NCBI RefSeq assembly: GCF_030581075.1
Contig: NZ_JAUQSW010000004.1
Location: 124,001 to 188,000, forward strand
Reading direction: 5' to 3'
Length of the DNA: 64,000 bases
From: Hymenobacter cheonanensis
Lineage (GTDB): Bacteria > Bacteroidota > Bacteroidia > Cytophagales > Hymenobacteraceae
Below are positions 32,427 through 41,252 of this stretch, piece by piece (within the stretch, counting starts at the first letter, position 1; each line of letters opens with the position of its first letter). Position numbers and translations under genes: made by a program. Under the pieces are notes generated by a model, which saw nothing but the letters and a program-made list of their open reading frames with translations, had not been told where the DNA came from and made no database searches.

Positions 32427-33374
32427 TCATTCCTCGTTCAACACCAGCAGCAGGCCTTGCAGCTCCTGGTTGAGCAGGCGCACGGCCGATTGCAGCTCGT
32501 TCAGCATGCTGGCCCGCACCGTAAGCTGGTCGGCCGAGTACTGGCCGCCGGGGCCAAACAGCAAGGCAGACAGCTCCTTACCCTCCTTCGAATTGGGTTT
32601 GGCGAGCTGGCCATAGTGCTGCCAGCGCTGGCGGGTGTTGTGGGCAATGCTCGTTTGGCCGCTATTGCTGAAAGCCGGGTTCGTGAGCAAATACCACACG
32701 CTGGGCGGAAATACCTCGGAGGCGGGCTTCTCGGCCCACACGTCGGCCAGCAGGTTGCGCCGGTGGGTAAACTCGGCGGTGTGCCCGTTTTGGCGCAGCG
32801 TAAGCAACCCCAGCCCCGCCGCCAGCAGCCCACCCCCAATGCCGAAGGCGTACTGGCCGCCCTGGTTGCCGATGACAGTAGTGCCGATGCCGCTGGCCGC
32901 CCCCACCGTAATGGAAAGCACGTTGAGGCGCTGGGTGCGGCGGTCGTCCTGGTTTTTGAGGTAGCCGGCCACCTGGTCGGCGCGCTCGCCCTCGCAGTCG
33001 AGTTCGGCGGCGAGGCTGGCCACGGTGCTGCTCACCAGGGCTATTTGGGCCGCTAGCAGCTGGCGCTGGCGCAGCACGGCCAGCTCGGTGGCGGGGCTGG
33101 GCTGCTGCCTGGCCGCGGCCTGCAAGCCCAGCAGCGTTTGCAACGCGGGCAAAATACCCACTGCATTGGCCGTGAGCAAGGTGCGGCGCGGGTAGCGGGC
33201 CAGCAGCGCGGGCGTGAGCGCGGCCTCAAAATCGGCCCTGGGCGCAAAGGACGGGTTGTAGCGGTAGGGCAGGGGCGGGTCGCAGTAGCCGGCGGCCACG
33301 GCCACGCGGCTGGGCGGGCGGGTGGCGCAGCCCGCCAGGGCCAGCAAGCCGGCGAGCAGGTAGCGTTTGAGCAT
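32427..33374 (-). CDS. Lipoprotein of unknown function
   Basis: A 315-aa protein with a lipoprotein signal (MLKRYLLAGLLALAGC, lipidated Cys16), so membrane-attached. After a Pro-rich stretch come a helical region (ARQQPSPATELAVLRQRQLLAAQIALVSSTVASLAAEL) and a hydrophobic Gly-rich segment around residues 150-195 (ITVGAASGIGTTVIGNQGG...GIGGGLLAAGLGLLTL). That segment resembles paired membrane-active helices or a glycine-zipper. The C-terminus is again helical (LNELQSAVRLLNQELQGLLLVL). I do not recognise the family. It lies 3 bp downstream of the VOC-protein gene, so the two may be co-transcribed. Confidence 0.82.
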   Translation of the reverse strand: MLKRYLLAGLLALAGCATRPPSRVAVAAGYCDPPLPYRYNPSFAPRADFEAALTPALLARYPRRTLLTANAVGILPALQTLLGLQAAARQQPSPATELAVLRQRQLLAAQIALVSSTVASLAAELDCEGERADQVAGYLKNQDDRRTQRLNVLSITVGAASGIGTTVIGNQGGQYAFGIGGGLLAAGLGLLTLRQNGHTAEFTHRRNLLADVWAEKPASEVFPPSVWYLLTNPAFSNSGQTSIAHNTRQRWQHYGQLAKPNSKEGKELSALLFGPGGQYSADQLTVRASMLNELQSAVRLLNQELQGLLLVLNEE

Positions 33375-33377
33375 AGG

Positions 33378-33770
33378 CTAGGCCTCGTAAAACTCCAGCG
33401 GCAAGCCGTCGGGGTCACTGAAAAAAGTGAAGCGCCGGCCCGTCAGCTCATCCACCCGCAGGGGTTCGCAGGCCACGCCGAGGCTAGCCAGGTGCCGGGT
33501 GGCCGCCGCCACATCGGCCACGGCAAAGGCCAGGTGGCGCAGGCCGGTGGCCTCGGGGTGGCTGAGGCGCGGCGGCGGGCTGGGGAAGGAGAACAGCTCA
33601 ACCAGGTACTGGCCGTTCAGGGCCAGGTCGAGCTTGTAGGAGTCACGCTCGGCGCGGTAGGTTTCGGCCAGTATTTCGAGGCCTAGCACCTCGGTGTAGA
33701 ACTGCTTCGACGCGGCGTAATCGGTGCAGATAATGGCGAGGTGATGCACCCCCAGCAGAGAAAGACCCAT
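33378..33770 (-). CDS. VOC-family (glyoxalase/bleomycin-resistance-like) protein
   Basis: A 130-aa protein consisting of one vicinal-oxygen-chelate unit: LLGVHHLAIICTDYAASKQFYTEVLGLEIL followed by the second beta-alpha module HLAFAVADVAAATRHLASLG and the C-terminal FFSDPDGLPLEFYE. Candidate metal ligands are H9 or H10, E58-region VELF, H85 and the final Glu in LEFYE. It resembles the short glyoxalase-like SMU1112c/YaeR group; the substrate is unknown. The frame is open to 33812, but the ATG at 33770 gives the canonical start. The lipoprotein gene follows 3 bp after it. Confidence 0.9.
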   Translation of the reverse strand: MGLSLLGVHHLAIICTDYAASKQFYTEVLGLEILAETYRAERDSYKLDLALNGQYLVELFSFPSPPPRLSHPEATGLRHLAFAVADVAAATRHLASLGVACEPLRVDELTGRRFTFFSDPDGLPLEFYEA

Positions 33771-33848
33771 ACCGCGAAAGTAGGGCGGACTTGCAGTCCG
33801 CGAGTTTTGCACACTTGCCCCCGCGGGCTAAGTTCGCGCCACATCGCG

Positions 33849-34436
33849 CTACTCCGTTACCCAGCGGGTTTTGTCTTGCACGGGGCCGCGCTTGCCGGCC
33901 GAGCCGGGCGTGCGCACGTAGCCCAGGTTGAAGAAGCCCAGCAGCTTATCCGCCGGCCCGAGGCCAAAAAACGCCTTGGCCTCCTCGGTGTACGTAACGC
34001 CGCCGCTGCTCCAGAAGCCGCCCAGCCCGTAGGCGTGGGCCGAGAGGGCCAGGTTTTGCACGGCGCAGGCCACGGCTTCCACGTCTTCGATTTCGGGCAG
34101 GTCGTCGGAGCGCTTCATGCCGATGGCGATGATGTGCGAGCACTGAGGCGGCAGGGCCAGTAGCTTCTCGTGCTTGGCGGGGTTGAACTTGAAGCCGGCC
34201 GTTTGCTGGTATAAATCGGCCTGAAACCGGGCTAGCCGCTGCAAGCCCGCGCCGCTGAACACTACGAAGCGCCACGGCTCGGTGCGCTTGTGGCTAGGGG
34301 CCCAGTTGGCGTTTTCGAGCAGCTGCCAGATGATGGCATCGGGAATGGTTTTGCCGGGCTCAAACTGCGGCACAAACACGCTGCGCCGGGTACGGATGAG
34401 GTCGTTGACCTGCTGCGGGTCGAGGGAGGGAGTCAT
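33849..34436 (-). CDS. Nitroreductase-family flavoprotein
   Basis: A 195-aa FMN-dependent oxidoreductase of the NfsB/YdjA-like superfamily. Typical segments are LIRTRRSVFVPQF (FMN phosphate binding R-x-R-S), NANWAPSHKRTEPWRFVVF and the C-terminal AHAYGLGGFWSSGG...LLGFFNLGY. The short length and the APSHKRTEPWRF segment fit the YdjA-like branch. The open frame starts at 34622, but the first 62 codons have no family similarity and the ATG at 34436 (MTPSLDPQQVNDLI) is preferred. It acts in the cytoplasm, with quinones or nitro compounds as usual in vitro substrates. It is likely monocistronic. Confidence 0.9.
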   Translation of the reverse strand: MTPSLDPQQVNDLIRTRRSVFVPQFEPGKTIPDAIIWQLLENANWAPSHKRTEPWRFVVFSGAGLQRLARFQADLYQQTAGFKFNPAKHEKLLALPPQCSHIIAIGMKRSDDLPEIEDVEAVACAVQNLALSAHAYGLGGFWSSGGVTYTEEAKAFFGLGPADKLLGFFNLGYVRTPGSAGKRGPVQDKTRWVTE

Positions 34437-34746
34437 GCGAAAAGAAAGGAAAAAGCGGCACAAGCCTGGTAGCGCGCTGGCAAAAGTCAGCACGGCCTTG
34501 GCGCGCGCTAGAGCATAACCGCCCGGTGCTCGAAATGCCCCTATAAAAACCTCCAAACGCCCGGCTAGGGCCTGAGGATGGCCGCAATTCGGCCCGCCGA
34601 CGCTACCCCAAACTAGCTGCAACTACCGGGCGCGCAGGTCGTCTTTCGGCCCGGCCGAAGTTTCAAGTGCCCGGCCTGGCCGCTTCACCCAAACTGCTGG
34701 GCCGACTGCTACTTTTGGCGCTGCTCTTTCTGCTTTAGCTTTTTTC
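34437..34746. other. 310-bp divergent spacer with one promoter motif
   Basis: Between the nitroreductase (minus) and the M1 peptidase (plus). TACTTTTG at 34710-34717 is an exact TAnnTTTG element 29 bp upstream of the ATG at 34747. I see no credible small gene or hairpin in the rest. Confidence 0.55.
34710..34717 (+). promoter_or_regulatory. Bacteroidota -7 promoter element for the M1 peptidase gene
   Basis: TACTTTTG, exact TAnnTTTG match, 29 bp before the ATG at 34747. Confidence 0.6.
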
Positions 34747-36759
34747 ATGAAAAAACTTCCCTTTGCCACGCTGCTCGGCGGCGCGGCACTGCTGCTAGCC
34801 GGCGCCGCCCAGGCGCAGCCCAGCGCCCCCCAGCCCACCGGCCCGCTGCCGCCCTACAACGCCCGGGCGCTTTTCAACCCCGATTACCTCAACCAGGTGG
34901 GGCCGGCCACGCGCACGGCCGGCGGCCAACCCGCCGCCAGCTACTGGCAAAACGCGGCCGACTACCAGATTGCGGCCAGCCTCGACGACAAGGCGGCCCG
35001 CGTGACGTCTAACGTCACCATCACCTACACCAACAATAGCCCCGATGCGCTGCCTTTCGTGTGGGTGCAGCTCGACCAGAACCTGTTTCGGGCCGACTCG
35101 CGCGGGGCGGCGGCCACGCCGCTAGCGGGCAGCCGCTTCGGCAACGGGGCGCGCGGCTTTCTGGGTGGCGACTCGCTGCAGACCGTCAACATTGAGCTGC
35201 ACGGCAAGAAAATGAAGGCCAATTACCGCGTGAGCGACACGCGGATGCAGATTATCTTGCCCGAGGCCATGAAGCCGCACGGCGACAAGCTCAAAATCAG
35301 CATCGCCTACGCCTTCAACATCCCGGAGTATGGCGCTGACCGGCTAGGCCGCCTCAAGACCCAGAACGGCGAAATATTTGAGGTAGCACAGTGGTACCCG
35401 CGCATGGCCGTGTACGACGACATCGAGGGCTGGAACACGCTGCCTTACATGTCGGCCGAGTTTTACCTCGAATACGGCAACTTCGACTACACTATCAATG
35501 TGCCCGCCAATTTCATCGTGGGCGGCTCGGGCGAGCTGGTGAACGGCGCGGAAGTGCTCACGGCCGCCCAGCAGCGCCGGCTAACCCAGGCGGCGGGCTC
35601 CGACAAAACCGTGATTGTGCGCGGCCCCGACGAGGTGACGCAGGCCGGCTCGCGCCCGAGTGGCAAAAACGGCCGCCTCACCTGGCACTTCCGGTGCCAG
35701 CAGGCGCGCGACGTGGCCTGGGCCGCGTCGCCGGCTTTCGTGTGGGATGCCGCCAAGATGAACCTGCCTAGTGGCCGCAAGTCGCTGGCCATGTCGCTCT
35801 ACCCGGTAGAGGCCGCCCAGGATACGGCCTGGAACCGCAGCACGGAGTACGTGAAGAAGAGCATCGAATTCAACTCCAAACAGTGGTACGAGTACACCTA
35901 CCCGGTGGCCACCAACGTGGCCGGCGTGGTGGGCGGCATGGAGTACCCGGGCATCGTGTTTTGCGGCGCCAAGTCAACCAAAGGCCGCCTGTGGGGCGTC
36001 ACCGACCACGAGTTTGGCCACAACTGGTTTCCGATGATTGTGGGCTCGAACGAGCGCAAGTACCCGTGGATGGACGAGGGCTTCAATACCTTCATCAACT
36101 TCTTGTCTACCAAGGATTTCAACGGCGGCGAGTACAAGCAGCTGGCCGATGTGGAGGGCCGCACCACGCCCGGCATCGTGCGCGCCCTGCAAGACCCCAA
36201 CATGGATACGCCCTACACCGTGCCCGACGTGACGCAGGCCCGCAACCTGGGCTTCGCGGCGTACAGCAAAACGGGCTTTGGCCTGTATTTGCTGCGCCAG
36301 GAAATACTAGGCCCCGAGCGCTTCGACTACGCCTTCCGCAGCTACATCCGGCGCTGGGCGTTTAAGCACCCCACGCCGCGCGACTTTTTCCGCACCATGA
36401 ACAATGTGGCCGGCGAAGACCTGACGTGGTTTTACCACGAGTGGTTTTTCGAAAACTGGCAGCTCGACCAGGCCGTGACCTCGGTGGCCTACGTGAACCA
36501 GGACCCTGGCAAGGGCTCGCTCATTACCATCGAAAACAAGGGCCAGATGGCCATGCCCGTGACGGCCGAGCTAACCGAAGCCGGCGGCAAGAAAACCACC
36601 GTGCACCTGCCCGTCGAAATCTGGCAGCGCGGCGGCACCTGGACGTTCCGGGCCAATACCACCGCCCCGCTCACGCTGGTGGTGCTTAACCCCACCAACC
36701 TGCTGCCCGACGCCAACCGCTTCAACAATACCTGGCGGGCTATGAAGCTGCCGGAGTAA
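34747..36759 (+). CDS. Exported M1-family metallopeptidase
   Basis: A 670-aa protein with signal peptide ([23 protein letters not shown], cleavage after AQA at 23). The gluzincin zinc site is complete: H421-E-F-G-H425, then 18 residues and E444 (HEFGHNWFP...YPWMDEGFN), the M1 signature. The exopeptidase motif GxMEN appears as GGMEYPG, with Tyr instead of Asn after Glu, as in the subgroup of M1-like enzymes from Bacteroidota. The N-terminal domain ([21 protein letters not shown]) and the C-terminal beta domain ([20 protein letters not shown]) frame the catalytic part. It probably degrades peptides in the periplasm or at the surface. A terminator follows 20 bp after the stop. Confidence 0.93.
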   Translation: MKKLPFATLLGGAALLLAGAAQAQPSAPQPTGPLPPYNARALFNPDYLNQVGPATRTAGGQPAASYWQNAADYQIAASLDDKAARVTSNVTITYTNNSPDALPFVWVQLDQNLFRADSRGAAATPLAGSRFGNGARGFLGGDSLQTVNIELHGKKMKANYRVSDTRMQIILPEAMKPHGDKLKISIAYAFNIPEYGADRLGRLKTQNGEIFEVAQWYPRMAVYDDIEGWNTLPYMSAEFYLEYGNFDYTINVPANFIVGGSGELVNGAEVLTAAQQRRLTQAAGSDKTVIVRGPDEVTQAGSRPSGKNGRLTWHFRCQQARDVAWAASPAFVWDAAKMNLPSGRKSLAMSLYPVEAAQDTAWNRSTEYVKKSIEFNSKQWYEYTYPVATNVAGVVGGMEYPGIVFCGAKSTKGRLWGVTDHEFGHNWFPMIVGSNERKYPWMDEGFNTFINFLSTKDFNGGEYKQLADVEGRTTPGIVRALQDPNMDTPYTVPDVTQARNLGFAAYSKTGFGLYLLRQEILGPERFDYAFRSYIRRWAFKHPTPRDFFRTMNNVAGEDLTWFYHEWFFENWQLDQAVTSVAYVNQDPGKGSLITIENKGQMAMPVTAELTEAGGKKTTVHLPVEIWQRGGTWTFRANTTAPLTLVVLNPTNLLPDANRFNNTWRAMKLPE

Positions 36760-36779
36760 AAGCAGTTTTTGTGTCGCCC

Positions 36780-36814
36780 AAAAGGCCTTTCACGCTAGCG
36801 GGAAAGGCCTTTTT
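36780..36814 (+). terminator. Terminator after the M1 peptidase gene
   Basis: 12-bp stem AAAAGGCCTTTC / GAAAGGCCTTTT with a 10-nt loop, followed by more T; starts 20 bp after the stop. Confidence 0.85.
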
Positions 36815-36951
36815 GGTTTTTGCGAATGCCCACTAGCGTGCTGAATACCCTTTATTGCTGCAAAGCGCAACCCTCGCCGGGGATGCAACCAACCACTAAG
36901 CCTGGGCCTCTACTAAAGAGCTGCCTTTCATTTCACTAGCTACCTTCGGCT

Positions 36952-37257
36952 ATGCACTACCGCTACGTTTCTTTACTGGCCACGGGCTTGCTGGCCCTGG
37001 CCGCTGGCTGCCAAAAAGCCGACGAAGCCCCCGGCTGCGGCACCCTCGCCACCGTGCGCAACCTCACCGGCCTTGATGGCTGCGGCTACGTGCTGCAGCT
37101 GGATACTGGCAAGCGCCTGGAGCCGCACGGCAGCCTCTGGCAGGGCTTTGGCAAGCACGACGGCGACCGCGTGACCATCAGCTACGAGTCGGAGCCCGGG
37201 GCCAGTATCTGCATGGTGGGCGAGGGGGTAAAGCTGACCTGCATTCAGGCGCGGTAG
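36952..37257 (+). CDS. Small lipoprotein
   Basis: A 101-aa protein starting MHYRYVSLLATGLLALAAGC, a lipoprotein signal with lipidated Cys20. The mature ~80 residues are rich in cysteine (four more: PGCGT, DGCGY, SICMV, LTCIQ), suggesting two disulfides in the periplasm. The fold looks all-beta: GYVLQLDTGKRLEPHG, then DRVTISYE. No family recognised. A near-consensus -7 element (TACCTTCG, 36941-36948) lies just before the ATG. The GH43 gene follows about 100 bp later, but a functional link is not evident. Confidence 0.8.
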   Translation: MHYRYVSLLATGLLALAAGCQKADEAPGCGTLATVRNLTGLDGCGYVLQLDTGKRLEPHGSLWQGFGKHDGDRVTISYESEPGASICMVGEGVKLTCIQAR

Positions 37258-37360
37258 TGCGGCGGCTAGTAGGTGTTTGCAGGGCGGGCTAGCCTCATCC
37301 TGCGGCGCGGCGAGCGGGGCTGCTTATTATTACGGCCCCGACCCACCCCGCTTCCCGTAC

Positions 37361-39574
37361 ATGAAAATGCTGGCCGTATTTCTGAAAGCTGCCTGGGCCT
37401 GCCTTAGCCAGCGTGGTTTTTTACTGAGTAGCCGTCGAGTCAGCTGGCGTTTTTTGCTGCTGTGTGGCCTGCCGGGCCTAGTGAGTGCGCAGCCGCGCCC
37501 CGCCCCGAAAAGCACCGGCCGGGCGGCCCCGCCGGCCGCTACCTGGCTGGCGGATAATGGCAACGGCACCTTCACCAACCCGCTGTTTTACGACGAGTTT
37601 TCGGACCCCGATTTGATTCGGGTCGGCAATGACTTTTACCTCACCGGTACTACCATGCACGCCATGCCCGGGCTGCCGGTGCTGCACTCCAAGGACCTCG
37701 TCAACTGGGAATTTTTAAGCTACGCTGCGGAGAAGCTGGACTTTGGCCCCGCCTACCGGCTCGAAGAAGGCCAGAACATTTACGGCCGGGGCATTTGGGC
37801 GCCGAGCTTTCGCTACGCGCGGGGCAAATACCACATTTTCAGCAATGTAAACGGCCAAAAAACCCAGCTCTACACCGCCACCAGCCCGGCCGGCCCCTGG
37901 ACGCACACCGAGCTGAAAAAGTCGTTTCACGACCTGTCGGTGCTCTTCGATGACGATGGCAAGGTCTACGTAATCTGGGGCTACAACGAGGTGCGCATGG
38001 CCGAGCTTACCGACGACCTCACCGATACCAGGCCCGGCACCGAGCGCGTGCTGTTTGCCAAGGGCAGCGGCCTGGGCGAGGGCTCGCACTTCTATAAAAT
38101 CGACGGCAAGTACGTCATTACCAGCACCAACTACGACCCCGTGGGCTACATGGCCTGCGCCAGGGCCAGCCAGGTGGGCGGCCCCTACGAGGTGGCCATC
38201 ATCAGCGCCGACGAAACGCTGGGCGTGGGCAAGGGCTACCAGCTGCGCGGCAGCAAAGACGAGCCGTTTGCGCTCGCGCCCCCTAGCCCCGACTACGTGG
38301 GCGCCAATACTTTACACCAGGGCGGCTTGGTGCAAACGCCCACCGGCGAGTGGTGGGGCTTTTCGATGATGGACCACAACTCGGTGGGCCGCCTGCTGTG
38401 CCTGTCGCCCGTGACGTGGGCTAGCGGCTGGCCCTACTTCGGCCTGCCCGGCAACCTCAAGCGCTCGCCCCAAACCTGGGTGAAGCCCAACGTGGGCCCG
38501 GCCGGTGCGGCCAGCCCGCCGAGGGCGCCTTTCCAGCGGGGCGATGAGTTCGGCGGGCCAGTTCTGAACCCGCTCTGGCAGTGGAACCACGCGCCCGACG
38601 ATGCGCACTGGTCCTTGCGCGAGCGCCGGGGCTACCTGCGCCTGCACGCCCAGCCCGCCGCCGACTTCTGGCAGGCACGCAACTCGCTCACGCAGCGCGC
38701 CATCGGCCCCGAATCGACGCCCACCACCGTGCTCGACCTGGCGGGCCTGCGCCCCGGCGACGTGGCCGGGCTGGCCCTGCTCAACTACCCCTACGCCTGG
38801 CTAGGGGTGGCCCGCACCGCCCAGGGCCTGGAGGTGCAGCAGCTCGACCAGCGCACCGGCCGCACGGTACGCGAGCCGCTCACGGCCAAACAAATATGGC
38901 TGCGGGCGCACTGCAACTTCGACACCGAGCAGGCGCAGTTTGAGCTGAGCACCGACGGCCGCGGCTTTCGCCCGGTGGGCGAGCCCGTGACGATGGTATT
39001 CCAGCTGCGCACCTTCCAGGGCGTGCGCTATGCCCTCTTTGCCTACAACACGCTGGGGGCGGCGGGCGGCTACGCCGACTTCGACCGCTTTACCGTGGAC
39101 CAGCCCCGCGCTAGGGGCCTGAGCCGGCCCATTCCGGTGGGCCAGACCATCCGGCTCACCAGCCTGGCCGATAGCACGGTGCTCGTGAACTGGCGCGGCT
39201 TTGTGCGCCCCGTGCCCCAAAATAGCCCGTTGGCGCAGGGCGCGGCCAGTTACTTCCGGGTGCTCGACCGCGGCCGGGGGCGCGTCGCCCTGGAGTCGGC
39301 GGGCGGCGAAGAATCGGGCGGCGGGCTCGTGATGGTGCAAAACCTGGCCGGCATGGGCGAGGTGCGCATTGGGCCGGGCGGCAGCGCCGAAGCCACCACC
39401 TTTCAGTGGGAAGACATGCTGCGTGGCGACCTCATGCTGCTGTCGTTAAGCAACCATCGCTACCTGCTAGCCCCGCCCCGCGCCGGCAGCCTGTGCGCCG
39501 CCGATGCCCCCGGCGCCAGCCCCACGCGCCGCGAGGGCGCCTGCTTTCGCTGGCAGGTGGTGACGGGAAAATGA
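37361..39574 (+). CDS. Glycoside hydrolase family 43 (beta-xylosidase/arabinofuranosidase-like), exported
   Basis: A 737-aa protein; the ATG at 37361 is preferred over the open frame back to 37277. A hydrophobic segment near residues 22-43 (VSWRFLLLCGLPGLVSAQ) serves as signal. The five-bladed propeller begins NPLFYDEFSDPDLIRVGNDFYLTGTTMH, whose Asp in SDPD is the expected general base. The pKa-tuning Asp lies in HDLSVLFDDDGKVYVIWG and the acid Glu in GLGEGSHFYKIDGKY. A C-terminal beta-sandwich follows (GDEFGGPVLNPLWQWNHAPD... as in GH43 enzymes with a C2 module), with an extra ~150 residues beyond. It probably removes xylose or arabinose from plant polysaccharides. No SusC/D pair is adjacent. 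Confidence 0.92.
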   Translation: MKMLAVFLKAAWACLSQRGFLLSSRRVSWRFLLLCGLPGLVSAQPRPAPKSTGRAAPPAATWLADNGNGTFTNPLFYDEFSDPDLIRVGNDFYLTGTTMHAMPGLPVLHSKDLVNWEFLSYAAEKLDFGPAYRLEEGQNIYGRGIWAPSFRYARGKYHIFSNVNGQKTQLYTATSPAGPWTHTELKKSFHDLSVLFDDDGKVYVIWGYNEVRMAELTDDLTDTRPGTERVLFAKGSGLGEGSHFYKIDGKYVITSTNYDPVGYMACARASQVGGPYEVAIISADETLGVGKGYQLRGSKDEPFALAPPSPDYVGANTLHQGGLVQTPTGEWWGFSMMDHNSVGRLLCLSPVTWASGWPYFGLPGNLKRSPQTWVKPNVGPAGAASPPRAPFQRGDEFGGPVLNPLWQWNHAPDDAHWSLRERRGYLRLHAQPAADFWQARNSLTQRAIGPESTPTTVLDLAGLRPGDVAGLALLNYPYAWLGVARTAQGLEVQQLDQRTGRTVREPLTAKQIWLRAHCNFDTEQAQFELSTDGRGFRPVGEPVTMVFQLRTFQGVRYALFAYNTLGAAGGYADFDRFTVDQPRARGLSRPIPVGQTIRLTSLADSTVLVNWRGFVRPVPQNSPLAQGAASYFRVLDRGRGRVALESAGGEESGGGLVMVQNLAGMGEVRIGPGGSAEATTFQWEDMLRGDLMLLSLSNHRYLLAPPRAGSLCAADAPGASPTRREGACFRWQVVTGK

Positions 39575-39797
39575 GCGCCGCCCTTAGGCGTGCAACAGCG
39601 GCAACGCCGCTGCCCCGGCCTCATTCGCCGAAGGCTAGTAGGGCACTACCAGGCTGCCGGCGCAGGCTGACAGCCTGACCAATGCCGCGACAATCATTTT
39701 GAACAGCAACGGCTACCAAGAAGCAGCTGGAGTTGGCCCCGCACCAGCGAGGTTGATTCCCGCTGCTTCCAAAGCAGCCTGAACGAGGTGGCGTGCC

Positions 39798-41147
39798 CTA
39801 GTCGCGGGTGCGCAGCACGCGCCAGCCGTGAGCCGGTACGGTGCGTGCCTTGGCCTGCGCCAGTGTGCACTGCTCGCCGCTGAACACGTCGAACAAGCCT
39901 TTTTGCGGAGGCACCAGCGCCTTTTGGCCCGGCAGCACCAGGGGCTCGGCAGTGGCGTTGATAAGCACGATGATAGCTGAGCCATTTTTCTCGCGCACAA
40001 ATCCATACAGGCCATCCGGCCCACTCAGGCGCTGAAACTGGCTGGCGGGGTCGCCGTTGCGCAGGGCCGGGTGGCGCTTTTTGAGCTGCAACAGCTTGGT
40101 GTAGAACTCTTGTAGTGGCAGTTCGGCCCAGTCTATCGTATCGCGCTCGAAGAAGGCCAGCCGGCGGTTCAGGCCCGCTTCCTGGCCCGAATACAGCATG
40201 GGCATGCCCGGCAGCAGCGCCGTGAGCACGGCAAACGGCAGGGCCAGCGCGCCCAGGCGCTCGTACTCAGTGCCATCCCAACTGTTCACGTCGTGGTTGC
40301 TGGTGAAGTGCATGAGGTAGGTAGTAGGCGGGTACTTTTCGCGCTCGGCGGCCAGGTACGTGTCGATGTCGGCCAGGCTAGCCTTGCCCTCAGCAATGTG
40401 GTCGAGCAGGTAGTGCAAGCGCAGGCCGAAGCTCATGTCGAAGGCCCGCTCTAGCAGCTGCGTTTCGGAGTTAAACTCCTCCCACGTCAGGCCGCCCGAG
40501 GGATACAGCTCATCCCATTCGGCCAGCATAAAGATGGGCTTTATCGCCTCCAGCGCGGGCCGGGCCTCGTCCCAAAAATCGGTGGGTACCAGGCCGGCTA
40601 CGTCGCAGCGGTAGCCGTCGAGGTCGGCCTCGCGCACCCAGTAAGCCAGTGCCTCAAGCATATAGGTGCGCATTGCGCGGTTGGTGTAGTCGAGGGCCAC
40701 CACGTCGGTCCAGTCGGCCACGGGCGGCACGAGCTGGCCCTGGGCATCGTGCTGATACCAGTCGGGGTGCTGGGTAATGAGGGCGTTGTCGCGGCTCGTG
40801 TGGTTAGCTACCCAATCCAGTATTACCTTGAGGCCCAAGGCGTGGGCCGTTTGCACAAGGTGCTGCAAATCGGCCAGGGTGCCAAACTCTTCGTTCACCC
40901 CGAAGTAGTCCTGCACCGCGTAGGGTGACCCTAGCGAGCCCTTGCGCCCCACGGCCCCGATGGGGTGAATCGGCATCAGCCACACGATAACGACGCCCAT
41001 CCTGGCCAGCCGCGGCAGGTGCGCCTCAAAGGCCCGGAAAGTGCCCTCGGGCGTGTAGTTGCGCACATTTACTTCGTAGATGGTGGCGTTGGCGGCCCAC
41101 TCGGGGTGGCGCACGGTGAAGCGGGAGGCTAGCGGATGGTTGGTCAT
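39798..41147 (-). CDS. Alpha-amylase-family (GH13) enzyme, cytoplasmic paralogue
   Basis: A 449-aa GH13 enzyme without signal peptide. The conserved regions are all visible: region I DWVANHTS; region II GYRCDVAGLV (nucleophile Asp); region III FMLAEWDE (acid/base Glu); region IV FTSNHDVNSWD (transition-state Asp). The N-terminus ATIYEVNVRNYTPEGTFRAFEAHLPRL is typical of the subfamily, and a short C-terminal beta domain ends HGWRVLRTRD. It is very similar in every motif to the neighbouring gene at 41253 and shares its C-terminal HGWRVL ending, so the two are tandem paralogues. It presumably acts on imported malto-oligosaccharides. Confidence 0.94.
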   Translation of the reverse strand: MTNHPLASRFTVRHPEWAANATIYEVNVRNYTPEGTFRAFEAHLPRLARMGVVIVWLMPIHPIGAVGRKGSLGSPYAVQDYFGVNEEFGTLADLQHLVQTAHALGLKVILDWVANHTSRDNALITQHPDWYQHDAQGQLVPPVADWTDVVALDYTNRAMRTYMLEALAYWVREADLDGYRCDVAGLVPTDFWDEARPALEAIKPIFMLAEWDELYPSGGLTWEEFNSETQLLERAFDMSFGLRLHYLLDHIAEGKASLADIDTYLAAEREKYPPTTYLMHFTSNHDVNSWDGTEYERLGALALPFAVLTALLPGMPMLYSGQEAGLNRRLAFFERDTIDWAELPLQEFYTKLLQLKKRHPALRNGDPASQFQRLSGPDGLYGFVREKNGSAIIVLINATAEPLVLPGQKALVPPQKGLFDVFSGEQCTLAQAKARTVPAHGWRVLRTRD

Positions 41148-41153
41148 AAAGCA

Positions 41154-41249
41154 GTAGCGCGAACGTGGTAGTTCGCGTCTTGAACGGCTTTTAACCGCTC
41201 ACGGACGCGAACTGCAACTGAAAGTCAGCGTAGCTAAAGTTTGCGCTAC
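41154..41249. repeat. Nested inverted repeat between the two GH13 genes
   Basis: Outer arms GTAGCGCGAAC / GTTTGCGCTAC (one mismatch), with an inner perfect 9-bp pair GTTCGCGTC (41171-41179) / GACGCGAAC (41204-41212). It looks like another dispersed palindromic element; a weaker relative with a GCGGAC/GTCCGC hairpin and a GCGCTAC end lies at about 33785-33853. Confidence 0.65.
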
Positions 41250-41252
41250 GGC